Origin: Corynespora cassiicola
Taxonomy: Eukaryota; Ascomycota; Dothideomycetes; Pleosporales; Corynesporascaceae
DNA: 64,000 nt
Direction: 5' to 3'
NCBI GenBank assembly: GCA_022059125.1
Contig: JAEUWY010000004.1
Location: 992,001-1,056,000 of the forward strand
Positions 33,898 through 43,856 of the stretch are shown one piece after another (the first letter of the stretch is position 1; every line of letters begins with the position of its first letter). The notes below the pieces were generated by a model. That model was not told the DNA's origin and did not search any database. It worked only from the letters and a program-made list of their open reading frames with translations. Made by a program: the position numbers and the translations under genes.

Positions 33898-35236
33898 CTT
33901 GAGCATTGAGATTAAGGTTATCTTTACTGAAGCGACTGTGGACACCGTCCGTAACAAGGAAAGGCGAATGTGTTCAATGAAGAAAGGCTTGATGGCTGAG
34001 ATGATTGATCCAGGCGGGTACCTGCACAGCCTTATATGAAGTTGATGTCAGCTTTGAACACGTCCCTGACCGCATAATACTTTAGCCTCACCTGATTTTG
34101 TGTCCTGGATTCTTTAGTCACGATTTACCGGCTTCCTTTCTTGGCCATGGTTGTGTGCTATGATTCGTGGGCTGAAGGCGATGAAACTTTGGATTGTTCC
34201 TAAGCGGGGCATATTCGTGATTGCGGGGACGTGGCTAAGATATGACGCCAATAGTCTGGAAACAACAATCGGCCCCGTGATCTTTGATGGAGCTACCTAC
34301 CCTAAGAACACCACAGAATACTGAGTATCTAGATTGCGACAACTATCTGACGCTCATCATTGTCAGTTAAGTGAGCGACACACGCACCCATCATACCCAA
34401 GGAGATTTATATATAAATGGTTATTCACGTATATGCACGGGGAAAATCAGTCCGGTCAAAGGATGCTGGGAGGAATATGTCTAAGATAGTTTTGATCCTG
34501 GCTAGATGTTCTAGTGCCGTACACCAGCAACAGAGCTAGCCCATTTTCAAGCATGTAATCTGTAGATCACGTTGATCATCTATCTATTAATAGCAATCAT
34601 AACGAACCAAGAAATCTCATGGCAAGCACACAACTTGTGTCTTTCAACATGATGAACAAATTTGTAGCCGTAACGAGATGAAAACCTCATCTTCTTCCAT
34701 GTTATCCAGGAAAGATACACAGCAGCTATTGCAGTCCTATTAGGTAGCAGAACACTGCTGCATTAATGCTTGTGCCACGTTGTAACTGTCAACTCTAAGT
34801 ATCTGGTTTGAAAGCCTGTGGAGCGAAAGGCATAGCAAAATTACGAGCGATACTTACATGCTTTATCGCCCTTATTTATTTTTTAACAAGATAAAGTCTA
34901 ACAGAATAAAGCTGTAAACAAAATTTACACCCATCGGGTAGTCAAGTCTTGATACAATAATCGTCAAATGCGTTAAGTTAGAGTTCCGCGTACACTCAAT
35001 AAGTAAAAATACTCTAGAAAAAATACATATGATTGATAATAACTGACCACGCCTATAAGTGTGGCGGAAAAGCTTGATTCAGCATTCTTCTGTGTAGGAA
35101 TATGTGCTCAAAGCTACATAATATAATATTTTCGCCCATCACATTACATTATAAGCACTGTGTTTCAACGCGTTGCAATGAATAATAAATACTATTACTG
35201 ATGCTATTGTGAGACTTCACTTTCACTTTCACCACC
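33898..35236. other. AT-rich intergenic, no gene
   Basis: About 1.3 kb, markedly AT-rich from about 34500 to 35200 and nearly free of open frames. Consistent with repeat-derived or RIP-affected DNA, but no transposon motif is recognisable. Confidence 0.55.
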
Positions 35237-36619
35237 ATGAGGAGCCGCATTCTACTTCCCCATCAAGCGCGCTCTTTCTTTCCCCTACTCCTCCTCCCCA
35301 TATCCTCTCTATCAATTCCAACCAAACTCCACGACATTTTTTCAACCAGCATGCCAACGCAAGAATATCTTCAATTGAAGGCGAGACAGGAGCTGCTGGA
35401 GAAGGAGCTGCACCAACTGAGGGATGGTATCAGTAAGGCCGCTTCCTCAACTCCGCAAGCGCAACTGGAAGGCGAACCTGAACCTGAACTCGTATCGCCA
35501 CAAAAGTTTCCTCCTTATATCATCCCCGGGACGAACGCAACCGAGCCCGAGTGTCTCCCTCCGGTCAGCGCTACAGCAGACGTCGTGTACGTCTCAGATA
35601 CCGGCATGCAGACAAAGCCACTGCGCAACGCCAACGAATGTCTGAAAGTCTATGGAAAACAGTCGAAGCCCAAAGAACTTTTCCCACGTTTCGTTGACAA
35701 CAAACCACTGCCTCATGAACTGTTCTACGGCGAAGCGAGAGCCAATTCCGCACCTTCCAAAAAGTACCCTATCACATATTGCGAATCCGGTTTTCAAACT
35801 TTGAGCACCGAAGATACTAAATTGAGCATTAAAAATTCCCGTGCTGAGGCCGTCGAGCTAGTCAACAAGTGCGCGCCTATCATTGAAGTGCAGGGCTGGA
35901 AGATCTGGTGTGAGACCAGCGATGCCTTGACCGTACATTCTGAGCAGTTTGCGAACAGACTCGAGGTCGACAAAGAGGGGAAAGTGGAATATTATGGTAA
36001 AACGTGCGTCGCATTCCCCAACGTTGTTGGCAAGAAGATTGATAATGAATCTGGACCCGCCGCGCCGGAGAGCACTTTGCCGACCGTTTTCCGGGCTATT
36101 CCTACAGTGAACCTCACTATTCCTATTGATCGGGCCACTAAAAATTTCTCACTGTCCGACGATTACGCAAGGCAGTTCGAGATTCCCGCCATTGAAATGG
36201 TGCCGCAACAAGGAACCAAACGCAAGGCAACTGATGCCGAGACAACTTCACCTCGATATGAGGGCGGATGCAAGAAACAAAAGGTAGCCGGTGCCAAGAC
36301 AATTTCCGGTCGTGAAGATTGCAGATCAACGATGCGAAAGGTGACTGATGTCGGAGCGTCAGGGAAGGAAGAGGAAAGGCCAAACAAGCAGAAGACGATC
36401 GGTACCGATAAACTTCTTAGCCAGGGAGATGGCAGATCCAACAAGCAGAAGGCGGTTGATGCTGAGGTGGCTTTAAATCAAGGAGTAAGAGGATCCGACA
36501 AACACACCAAGCACGTTACATCTTCAATGTCCGAGCAAACTCTGAGTATCAAGCAACCCGCGGGCGGGTTGAAGTACACCGTAGCAAACCCTCGATTTGG
36601 ACCAAAGAAGAACAAATAA
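35237..36619 (+). CDS. orphan protein with degenerate C-terminal repeats
   Basis: Single open frame of 460 codons lying between AT-rich flanks. Residues 13-30 (SFFPLLLLPISSLS) could be a signal or anchor; the alternative Met39 (35351) would start directly at a coiled-coil-like segment (QEYLQLKARQELLEKELHQL). The middle part (about 90-300) has six or so Cys and looks folded, but I recognise no domain. From about residue 328 to 430 there are five degenerate units of 18-19 residues, each opening with Lys-rich KRK / KKQK / MRK / NKQK / NKQK followed by a short acidic/Gly part, so the 3' end arose by tandem duplication of about 57 bases. Basic patches could act as nuclear signals. Unknown function. 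Confidence 0.65.
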   Translation: MRSRILLPHQARSFFPLLLLPISSLSIPTKLHDIFSTSMPTQEYLQLKARQELLEKELHQLRDGISKAASSTPQAQLEGEPEPELVSPQKFPPYIIPGTNATEPECLPPVSATADVVYVSDTGMQTKPLRNANECLKVYGKQSKPKELFPRFVDNKPLPHELFYGEARANSAPSKKYPITYCESGFQTLSTEDTKLSIKNSRAEAVELVNKCAPIIEVQGWKIWCETSDALTVHSEQFANRLEVDKEGKVEYYGKTCVAFPNVVGKKIDNESGPAAPESTLPTVFRAIPTVNLTIPIDRATKNFSLSDDYARQFEIPAIEMVPQQGTKRKATDAETTSPRYEGGCKKQKVAGAKTISGREDCRSTMRKVTDVGASGKEEERPNKQKTIGTDKLLSQGDGRSNKQKAVDAEVALNQGVRGSDKHTKHVTSSMSEQTLSIKQPAGGLKYTVANPRFGPKKNK

Positions 36620-37556
36620 TGTACAAGATTGCCAACAATGCATATTATAAGCAGCGAGGCTTTTTGCGGAGTGGTAGATCTCTAAGGGGTGTTCATTTAG
36701 TGAAGAAGGCCTACTATATCATAGAATCTGGCGAAATGGCATATCTTCACGCCCCTATCCTACATAGGGCAGAAAAATGATGGGGAAAAGGTTAAAAGCT
36801 AAAACCCTTGTTCCTTACTGAGTGACATTTGAACTCAAAGAAACGTTACTCAACGGAAAAAATATGTCGTAATATCCCTAAAAGTCTGATATTAGATTAT
36901 CCTACGAATTACAGCTGCTAAGGCATGAGAAAACTTCTTGTTATTGAAAGAATCGAAGCTTCAGGGAAGTCTTCAAACTGGAATTGACTAGCGAAGGAAT
37001 CTAGTCTTGAAAACAGTAAAATTCAAAGACCTTTAGGTAACATCAGGGAAAACACTGCGTTTTGGATGCACTAGGGCATCCGGAAGTACAACTTGTTCGC
37101 AAAGCATACGGAAGGGAGCATCTGAACATTTTAGGTTACAGCTCTGGAAGTAGGTTAGAAAACTGTCTTCTCGTTCTTTTGTAAAGACGCAGCGGCCTTT
37201 TCCTTTTTACTTGTTTAATGGTAGGATATATTTATTTTTAGTGTACCTCTACCCAACAAGGGGATTCAATAAAAAGAGATTATAGCACTGGCCGCATATG
37301 TAGCTATATGTTTGATATGCTGGCTCCAGTCACCATACACCAAAAACCGAGCAGCTTTTCGCTCACATGGCGCTTTTTTCTACTTCGAGACCTTGAATGC
37401 GCAAAATAGTTGAGACTCGCATCCCGTTTCAGCTGCTGTAGAAATGAAACACGGAACGCAGCACATTTCTTGGCGTTGACTTCAGACGGCACAAGCTGAA
37501 TGACAACAGATCTTTCTGTCACCTTCAGACACCCACAAAATATATCAACCATAGCA
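36620..37556. other. AT-rich intergenic
   Basis: About 0.9 kb, AT-rich, essentially without frames apart from the antisense shadow of the next gene. Nothing recognised. Confidence 0.5.
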
Positions 37557-38393
37557 ATGTCGCGCCATCTCATTGTTTTGGCTTCGTCCATTTTCCTCAT
37601 CCTTGTAATCGCAATCTCGCTAGCCACGTCTCTCCAAATACGCGCTCCGCCGCGGAAAATGATCCAAATATCATTAGCGCAAGCAGCCAAAGAGAAGCAA
37701 TATGATCGTGATCTGAAAGCCAAGGGTCGCGTTAATGGTACAGGATTCGATCGAGGTGACATCCTCAGTGGGACCCTTACTATATCTCCCGGGAAACCTT
37801 CGACCCTGTACCTTTCTTTGACCGCAAAACCAGAAGCATCTTCGGACTCCATGGCGAATGAAGGCATGATAGGCCTCACACCAACCCCCCAGATGAGCCC
37901 AAGCTCCATGAATGAAGGGTATATTGGCCCCATTCCAACTTCATCCCCAGCTCCCCCAAAGCCAACACCTCAGCCACCAGCGGCACCGCAGGTTCCGATA
38001 CTTGCTTTATCTTATGAAAGCTCAGGAGGTCCTAAACACTGTCGCGGCGAGCTCTTGCAGAAGATTTCTTTCTCTCATCCTGCAAAAAGGTGGAAGAACG
38101 GAACATGCGTCGACCTGCCGAACGATGCGCGATGCGGTGTATTCTACGCTGGAAAAGACGACAACTGCGAGGCCCAACTATTCAACATGCCCAGATGCTA
38201 TAATACTTCGGAGACATATGTGAACACTGTTGTTTTCATGCCTGAGGAGAGGGCTGTTGGTGCACTGTGGAGAAGCATGTATGTGCGGTGTGGTGTTGAA
38301 GCACCGGAAGCGGGCATCTTGGACCCGAGTATCCTTGGGGCGCTACTCAACAAGCCTGGTGGCGGAAATTCTGGGAAAAGAAGGATTTTTTGA
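37557..38393 (+). CDS. secreted or membrane-anchored six-Cys protein, candidate effector
   Basis: Single exon, 278 aa from the ATG at 37557; the frame is open from 37500, but this Met begins a hydrophobic signal or anchor segment (MSRHLIVLASSIFLILVIAI). A Pro-rich linker (TPQPPAAPQVP, about residues 137-147) leads into a C-terminal domain with six Cys (HCRGEL, TCVDL, RCGVF, NCEAQ, RCYNT, RCGVE), an arrangement suited to three disulphides, and several N-glycosylation sequons (NGT, NTS). No family recognised. Its position in an AT-rich block and its Cys pattern suit an effector, but that is inference. Confidence 0.68.
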   Translation: MSRHLIVLASSIFLILVIAISLATSLQIRAPPRKMIQISLAQAAKEKQYDRDLKAKGRVNGTGFDRGDILSGTLTISPGKPSTLYLSLTAKPEASSDSMANEGMIGLTPTPQMSPSSMNEGYIGPIPTSSPAPPKPTPQPPAAPQVPILALSYESSGGPKHCRGELLQKISFSHPAKRWKNGTCVDLPNDARCGVFYAGKDDNCEAQLFNMPRCYNTSETYVNTVVFMPEERAVGALWRSMYVRCGVEAPEAGILDPSILGALLNKPGGGNSGKRRIF

Positions 38394-39019
38394 GGACAGG
38401 ATCAGAATTTTCTTTCCAAGACTTAAGACGAGGCCTCATTCTCATGGTATTGAACTCCGCCAACATTGCAGCAATGAGCATTAAAAATGCCTTCAACTAC
38501 CCAAGTAATGTGTGAGTATTTTCTATAGCAATACTCAAACGCTGCTGATTTACCATGAAGTTAGCAAACCGGCCTTTCTCTGAAACATCATCCCAGACAC
38601 TCTCAATCAAGCTAGCCTCACAACCAATCTTGTAATTAGAGTGCCATGGCTTAATGACTTTATGGAAGATATTTCCCTTCATGTCAACTCGTGTGGCCAC
38701 CTTAGGGCGTAAGATCAGCTCCAGGCCTACCGTATAGCCTGTTCATAGAGGGGAAATCCGCGGATCTGTCAAATTAACAGCAACCTGAATACACGAGGTT
38801 ATGGCACCAATCATCAAGAAATCTATTTTGGTAGCCCGGAAGAAGTGGGCTCTCATTGTTTGACCCTCCTATTAAAGACCTTCATTACAATGAAAGTTTC
38901 GTCAGCTTCAAGGCTTGACTAATCAAATTTTGACCTAATGCACACAACCCACCCTCCTCCTTCAATACCTAGCACGAAATGGAATCAATCAAGTGCTTCC
39001 AGCTCTACGTCTTCTGTCC
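38394..39019. other. intergenic between convergent genes
   Basis: About 0.6 kb, AT-rich. A 67-codon minus frame at 38497-38700 has no motif and cannot be linked to the Gfd2-like gene. Nothing supported. Confidence 0.5.
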
Positions 39020-40185
39020 CTATTGGTTGTTTCCGTAGAGGAGCAGAATGTAGAAACACTTGCTGGTCATGTGAGTCTTGGCGCCTTTCCGAATACTGGA
39101 ATCTTCGTGGTTTCCACAGTATTCACAAAAGACACGGGTAAAGCAATCGGCACGTAGATGGTTGATTCGATCGCACTTGGTGCAAAAGAGCTCGCGTCCC
39201 CAAGGTGGCTGTTCCGCTGTCTGGTTGATAGCCATAACTCTGCTGATGACATCCATGATATGCCGATTGTTGACAATAGCAGGTGTAGAAGGGAGTTTCT
39301 TCGCAAAAGGGTCGTAATTATCACTTCTGAGGGCTGTTAGAACCGCCGAGATCATAGTATAGCCTGCATCATTCCCGGCAGAATGGAGATTCAAAGGGGT
39401 GATGTGAAAATGGCCCAGCAAATCTCCCAGGGAAATATTTGGCCCTTTGAGTCCGTTCTATTTGAGATAATTCAAGTTAGTAATCCTCAATAACAGAGAA
39501 ATCAAATAAAAATATATCGACTACAAGAGCTTACGAATTGAACGACTTACAAGACCAGCTTCTTTGGCCATCGTTTGGGTATCAAGAACTCGGACGATAG
39601 AGCCAATTTGAAACAGATCCAATCCAAAATTTCTACCAATATGCTCGATTTCATTCGTGCACGCATGTCCTAGAAGAATAATTGGCTGGACGGAGCCGTC
39701 ATCTTGGATACGAGGTCGACGGAATGAATTGAACAAGACTTCAGCTGCCTCCTCCTGTGTGATGAATTTGGTTTTGCCAAAATGGAATTCCTCGGGATTT
39801 CCTGCACCTTGAAAATTGTTCATGAGATGTGCCACGGGCATGATGCGCGCGTGAGCCACCCGGATCTCTGTCAGAATGTTCTCGGCCAGTGCTGAGGGAA
39901 GCACGCTCTGTGGTTGGATTTCGCTGATGCCAATTTCAGTTGTCGGGTGAGGTGAGGTCTGCCACCATTCCTGATTCAGTATTAGAAATAGGCACATTTG
40001 TATAGTAGGGGTATACTTTCCATGTCCAGTGCAACAATCACAGATTCATTTAGAGCCGGAGGTGCTCCTTGAATTTGGTGGCCGATGAAATGATTCATGA
40101 CCTCGCTGTCTGAGTAATGAGCCAAAAATTGAGCGAGTTCGATATTCTGTGGGCTCATCGCCCCAGTGACTAAATTGGTTGCCAT
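39020..40185 (-). CDS. Gfd2/YDR514C-like RNase H-fold protein with zinc knuckles, frameshifted
   Basis: Three segments: 40185-40017, 39970-39551 and 39457-39020. The DEDDh-type nuclease fold of fungal Gfd2/YDR514C relatives is visible: VIVALDME, TTEIGISEI, a GHACTNEI segment, LDTQTM and LHSAGNDAGYT. The usual Asp in the third motif is Glu here. A C-terminal extension has a CCHC knuckle CX2CX4HX4C (CTKCDRINHLRADC) and a second CX2C...HX4C cluster. Intron 2 (39550-39458) keeps frame. The first intron (40016-39971) has good GT and AG ends but leaves one base too many, so DME does not join EWWQ in frame; deleting one A of the AAA before the donor would repair it. Either a one-base sequencing error in a homopolymer or a real inactivating change. 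Target unknown. Confidence 0.6.
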
Positions 40186-41893
40186 TTTGCTTTATTTGGT
40201 GTCAGTAGAAGCCAGCAATAGCGTCGAACTTGGGAAATGAAGTATTAAGTCACGTACCTGGTTGCAGAAAGGTGGAAAATAAAGGTTGTTCATTCGTGTA
40301 GTAGTTAACCAAGTAGAGGCTACGTTTTTGTTGTAGCGCGGAAAAAGTTTTCTACACCGTTTATCTAGAGTAAACAGTAAAGTGAAAGAACTTTCAAAAT
40401 GTGAACTAACTATTGTTTCAGGGAAAGTAAGTCTACAAGTGAAAGGGTAATATAAATAAAATTAGTCGCATTTATAAGACGCGTTAGGCACACAAAGACT
40501 TTTAAAATTAAAAACCAAAAGTAAAGTTCAGCATACTTCCATTGTTGCTATTTAAAATGTTTAAGATTTATTCCTCTCAGGCTTGCTGGCGGGGACTAAA
40601 CAATTGTAAGAAACTGTGACTTCTATCGCTACATAGAGTGTCGAAGAGTTATCTATAGTGCACTAAGCGTCCCACTACTTAAGGTAATATTTAATGATTT
40701 GGAGACACGGGGATACTATTTTGAGATATGAGAGCTTCAAAGCTATGATTCAGGTCAAATTTCGGATTTTATGTATATTTATCAGCTGATTGGGCCGATC
40801 GAGAGATAAAACTTGTAGTATAGCTCTCTCTCTCTTTTTACTCTCACGTTTATACCTGTACAGTATGTTGCAGTTCTGACATTATTGTGCGCTCTCTGAG
40901 TAAACATAATGAGGGCCTTTTTTGAAGAATAAGTATCTACTAGTGTTTTATCGCTATATGTGTAATATGAATTGTCAGAGGCCCAATGCCTAACATATGC
41001 TAATGAGGATCAAAGTATATTTATCATACACAGAAAATACAGTGTACTCTTTTGCTGAACTTAATTAATCTTCAGTTATATATGTCTTCAGTAAATACGA
41101 AGGGCAAAAGTTGTAAAGATGGTCCCTTCTCAGTTGAAAAATAATTAAGAAAGAAGGCCTTTCTCTTTCTGCTGCCTAAAAATCGACGTGTACCTCTACT
41201 CTTGACAAAGCGCCCCATGCGAAATTTAATAATAAAATTTCGCGTTACATCGGATTTTGTTTTGAGCGTATGCCGGATGCGGAAACTGTCACCGGCCTAC
41301 GTGGCACCAGGAATCAACTCCAAGCTCGCGCTTAATAGCGCTACATGGCATAGCTATCCACCCCACTAGGGCTATACTATTCCTTCTAACTACAATTCTC
41401 CAAGCGTGTCTTTAAATTGGCAGGAAACCAGCCAAATTAGGGTTCCAAGGGCCACTTGTACATGTCAAACCCATAATTATGAAATAGTCAAAGGCGTTTC
41501 CGACCACCCGGACCTGGGTAACATGGCATCAGCTGATATGACTATCTCTTGGCGTCCCATCACGGCAATGTAAAACATGGCACAAACGGCCTTCTCGCAT
41601 ATTTCGGACATGAAAAGACGGATTATAATCCGTTTTTGTAAAGAACCCATGCGGCACAGGTGCTAGGAACAAATGTATTGCTAATATGGATGCGAAGGTA
41701 TTAACCTATGTACACCCTTGACAGATGAATTATCCTGACAAATTAAGCATGGAAGTACTTAAAAAATCTCTTGTAATATCCATTTGTTGCGAATTAATCC
41801 TACATCTCAAAATCATAGCCAGCCAATCTGTAACATAGATTTATTTTCTAGCCTGGCTTAGTGCATTCAGGCCCTCAAGAGTCTAACATCATC
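40186..41893. other. long AT-rich gene-free block
   Basis: About 1.7 kb, the most gene-poor AT-rich stretch in the window, with no frame worth reporting on either strand. A CT microsatellite lies near 40825-40835. Likely decayed repeat DNA, although no terminal repeats or transposase motifs are visible. Confidence 0.55.
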
Positions 41894-43635
41894 ATGACTG
41901 CATACACGGCTTGCGCTTTCCTGGCATTTGCTACTATATACCATCTTCTTTATTTTTATTTGCGACTTACTCAAGGGAGCCAAGAGCCGCTTCTTCTCGG
42001 TACCACAATACCTTTTCTGGACCCTGCCTTTGGAATTGGGCTATGGAAAGTCATGTACCTCTTAAACCTAAGGTATTCAGACCTAATTACATCTTGCTAG
42101 AATATGCTTAGACTCTTCAGAAAAATGTTCAGCCTAGATATTTACACACTACGGGTACCGTTCCAGCGGTTGTATGTAGTTCATTCTCCAGCTCTCATCA
42201 GGATTGTTCAACAAAAGGCCAATGCGACCAAATTCGTACCGAGCCTCTTGGATTTTGGTATCCTATTCAGTGGGCTCAACAAGACGTCTCAAAACACCCT
42301 TCGGAAAGCCTTTCACTCCAACGGTAACGAGTTCACGCTGAGCATCCACAAGTATTTACAGTCTGGTCATACCCTCAAAATGGCAACCATTACGGCCATC
42401 AACAAACTCGCCGCAAGTATCCCGAACTTCAATGGTGCTAGTGTACGAAGAGTAGGCCTTCTCCATGCAATCCGGCATGATCTCACGCTTGCGTTGACTG
42501 GCGCTATTTACGGCCCGGAGAGTCCTTACAATGACCCTGAGATTGAAGCAGCATGGCGGTGAGTTCTTTATAAAGCTTCTAGGTGGTTCACTTCCGAATC
42601 CAGTCTAACCAATCTTGCAGAGAGTTCCTTCCCGGTATCAACCATATGCTCTTCAGCCCTCTACCGTGGCTCACGGCGCCAAAATCTCTCCGCGCCCACG
42701 CTCAAATCATCAAAGCTTTCCAAAGATATTTTGATACGAACGGACATTTGCAGGCTTTTCCCATGATTCCAGAGATGTTTGAGACAATCAAGGGCCATGG
42801 ACTGACTTCCAGTGAAGCAGCCAAGATGTAAGAACACGTCCGCCAATGGATGCAGACTATTCTGACAACTTGCACGCCAGGGAACTGGCGACATCCTTGG
42901 CTATGCTCAGTAGCGGTGGTGTAACCACATTTTGGCTTCTCTTCCACATCCTTTCTGATTCTCTAGCTCTGTCCAGTTGCCGGTCTGAGCTTGATAACAT
43001 CACCACCACCATCCAGACCGACGATGCCACTGAGTCTGTCAATTTTCTAGACCTAAGCAAGATAAAAAAAGAATGCCCGACTCTCATGGCCATGCTCCAC
43101 GAGACGTTGCGCTACCATAGCACCGTCCTCAGCGTGAAGAAGGTGCAGCATGATACGCTCCTGGCGGACCGGTACTTGATGAAGAAAGACGGCATGCTGA
43201 TGAGTATGTTTGTCTTTGAATCACATCGACTTTGGCTGATCGTTTGCCTTCCTAGTCCCCGGAACGTCTGTTCACCACGATCCCACCATCTGGGGCGCGA
43301 ATGCAAGCACCTTCGCGCACACGCGCTTCCTGTCATCTGCTGCCTACGCCAAAAGGCTGTCTAACACTTCTTCATTCCGTCCCTTTGGTGCAGGGGCCAC
43401 AATGTGCCCTGGACGTCACTTCTCTACCAACGTCATGCTCTCTTTTGTCGCCATGCTCATCCTGCAGTTTGACATCCAGCCTGTGGATCCCCGTGGGTGG
43501 AAGATGCCCACCAAGCAGAATGCAGATCTTTGGAATGCGATGCCTAAGCCAGATTGGGATGTTGAAGTTGATATCGTGGTCAGGAAGGAGGCCAAGGGTG
43601 TGAAGTGGAGGTTCGCTTGGGACAATGAGAAGTGA
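41894..43635 (+). CDS. cytochrome P450 (CYP7/CYP8-like architecture)
   Basis: Five exons: 41894-42049, 42101-42558, 42621-42827, 42881-43203, 43256-43635; 507 aa in phase. Seen: N-terminal membrane helix (TACAFLAFATIYHLLYFYL), an SLDIYTLRVPFQRLYVVHSP segment, an I-helix MLSSGGVTTFWLLFHIL, the ExxR motif HETLRYHS, and the haem loop FRPFGAGATMCPGRH with the ligand Cys near residue 431. The long insert between membrane helix and core and the AGATMCPGRHF loop resemble the fungal relatives of CYP7/CYP8 (sterol hydroxylase, prostacyclin synthase type); the actual substrate is unknown. The first junction uses a gtcatg donor, chosen because the nearby gtattc donor would bring a stop; this is the weakest part of the model. 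Confidence 0.88.
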
Positions 43636-43856
43636 GGATTTATGAAACCGATTAGTTCCCCCGCCTAATTTAATCTTTGAATGAGATCATGGGTACGTTT
43701 GTATTCAGAGATTGGAGGGCAAGGAAGATAAACGAGGAACTCTATATAGACCATGATTCATGATTGAATGATAAGTTGTTCTTGAAGGGCAGCATCATTA
43801 GAGTAAAATGGCCAGACTATAAACTCTATGTCTTTTTACAGCCAGCTAATACATTT

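Noticed and set aside
37304..37933. 209-codon minus-strand frame opposite the six-Cys protein
   Set aside because: Antisense shadow without motif; the plus strand has the signal-like segment and Cys pattern.
40186..41893. Transposable element in the AT-rich block
   Set aside because: No transposase or reverse transcriptase motif, terminal repeat or target duplication could be seen.
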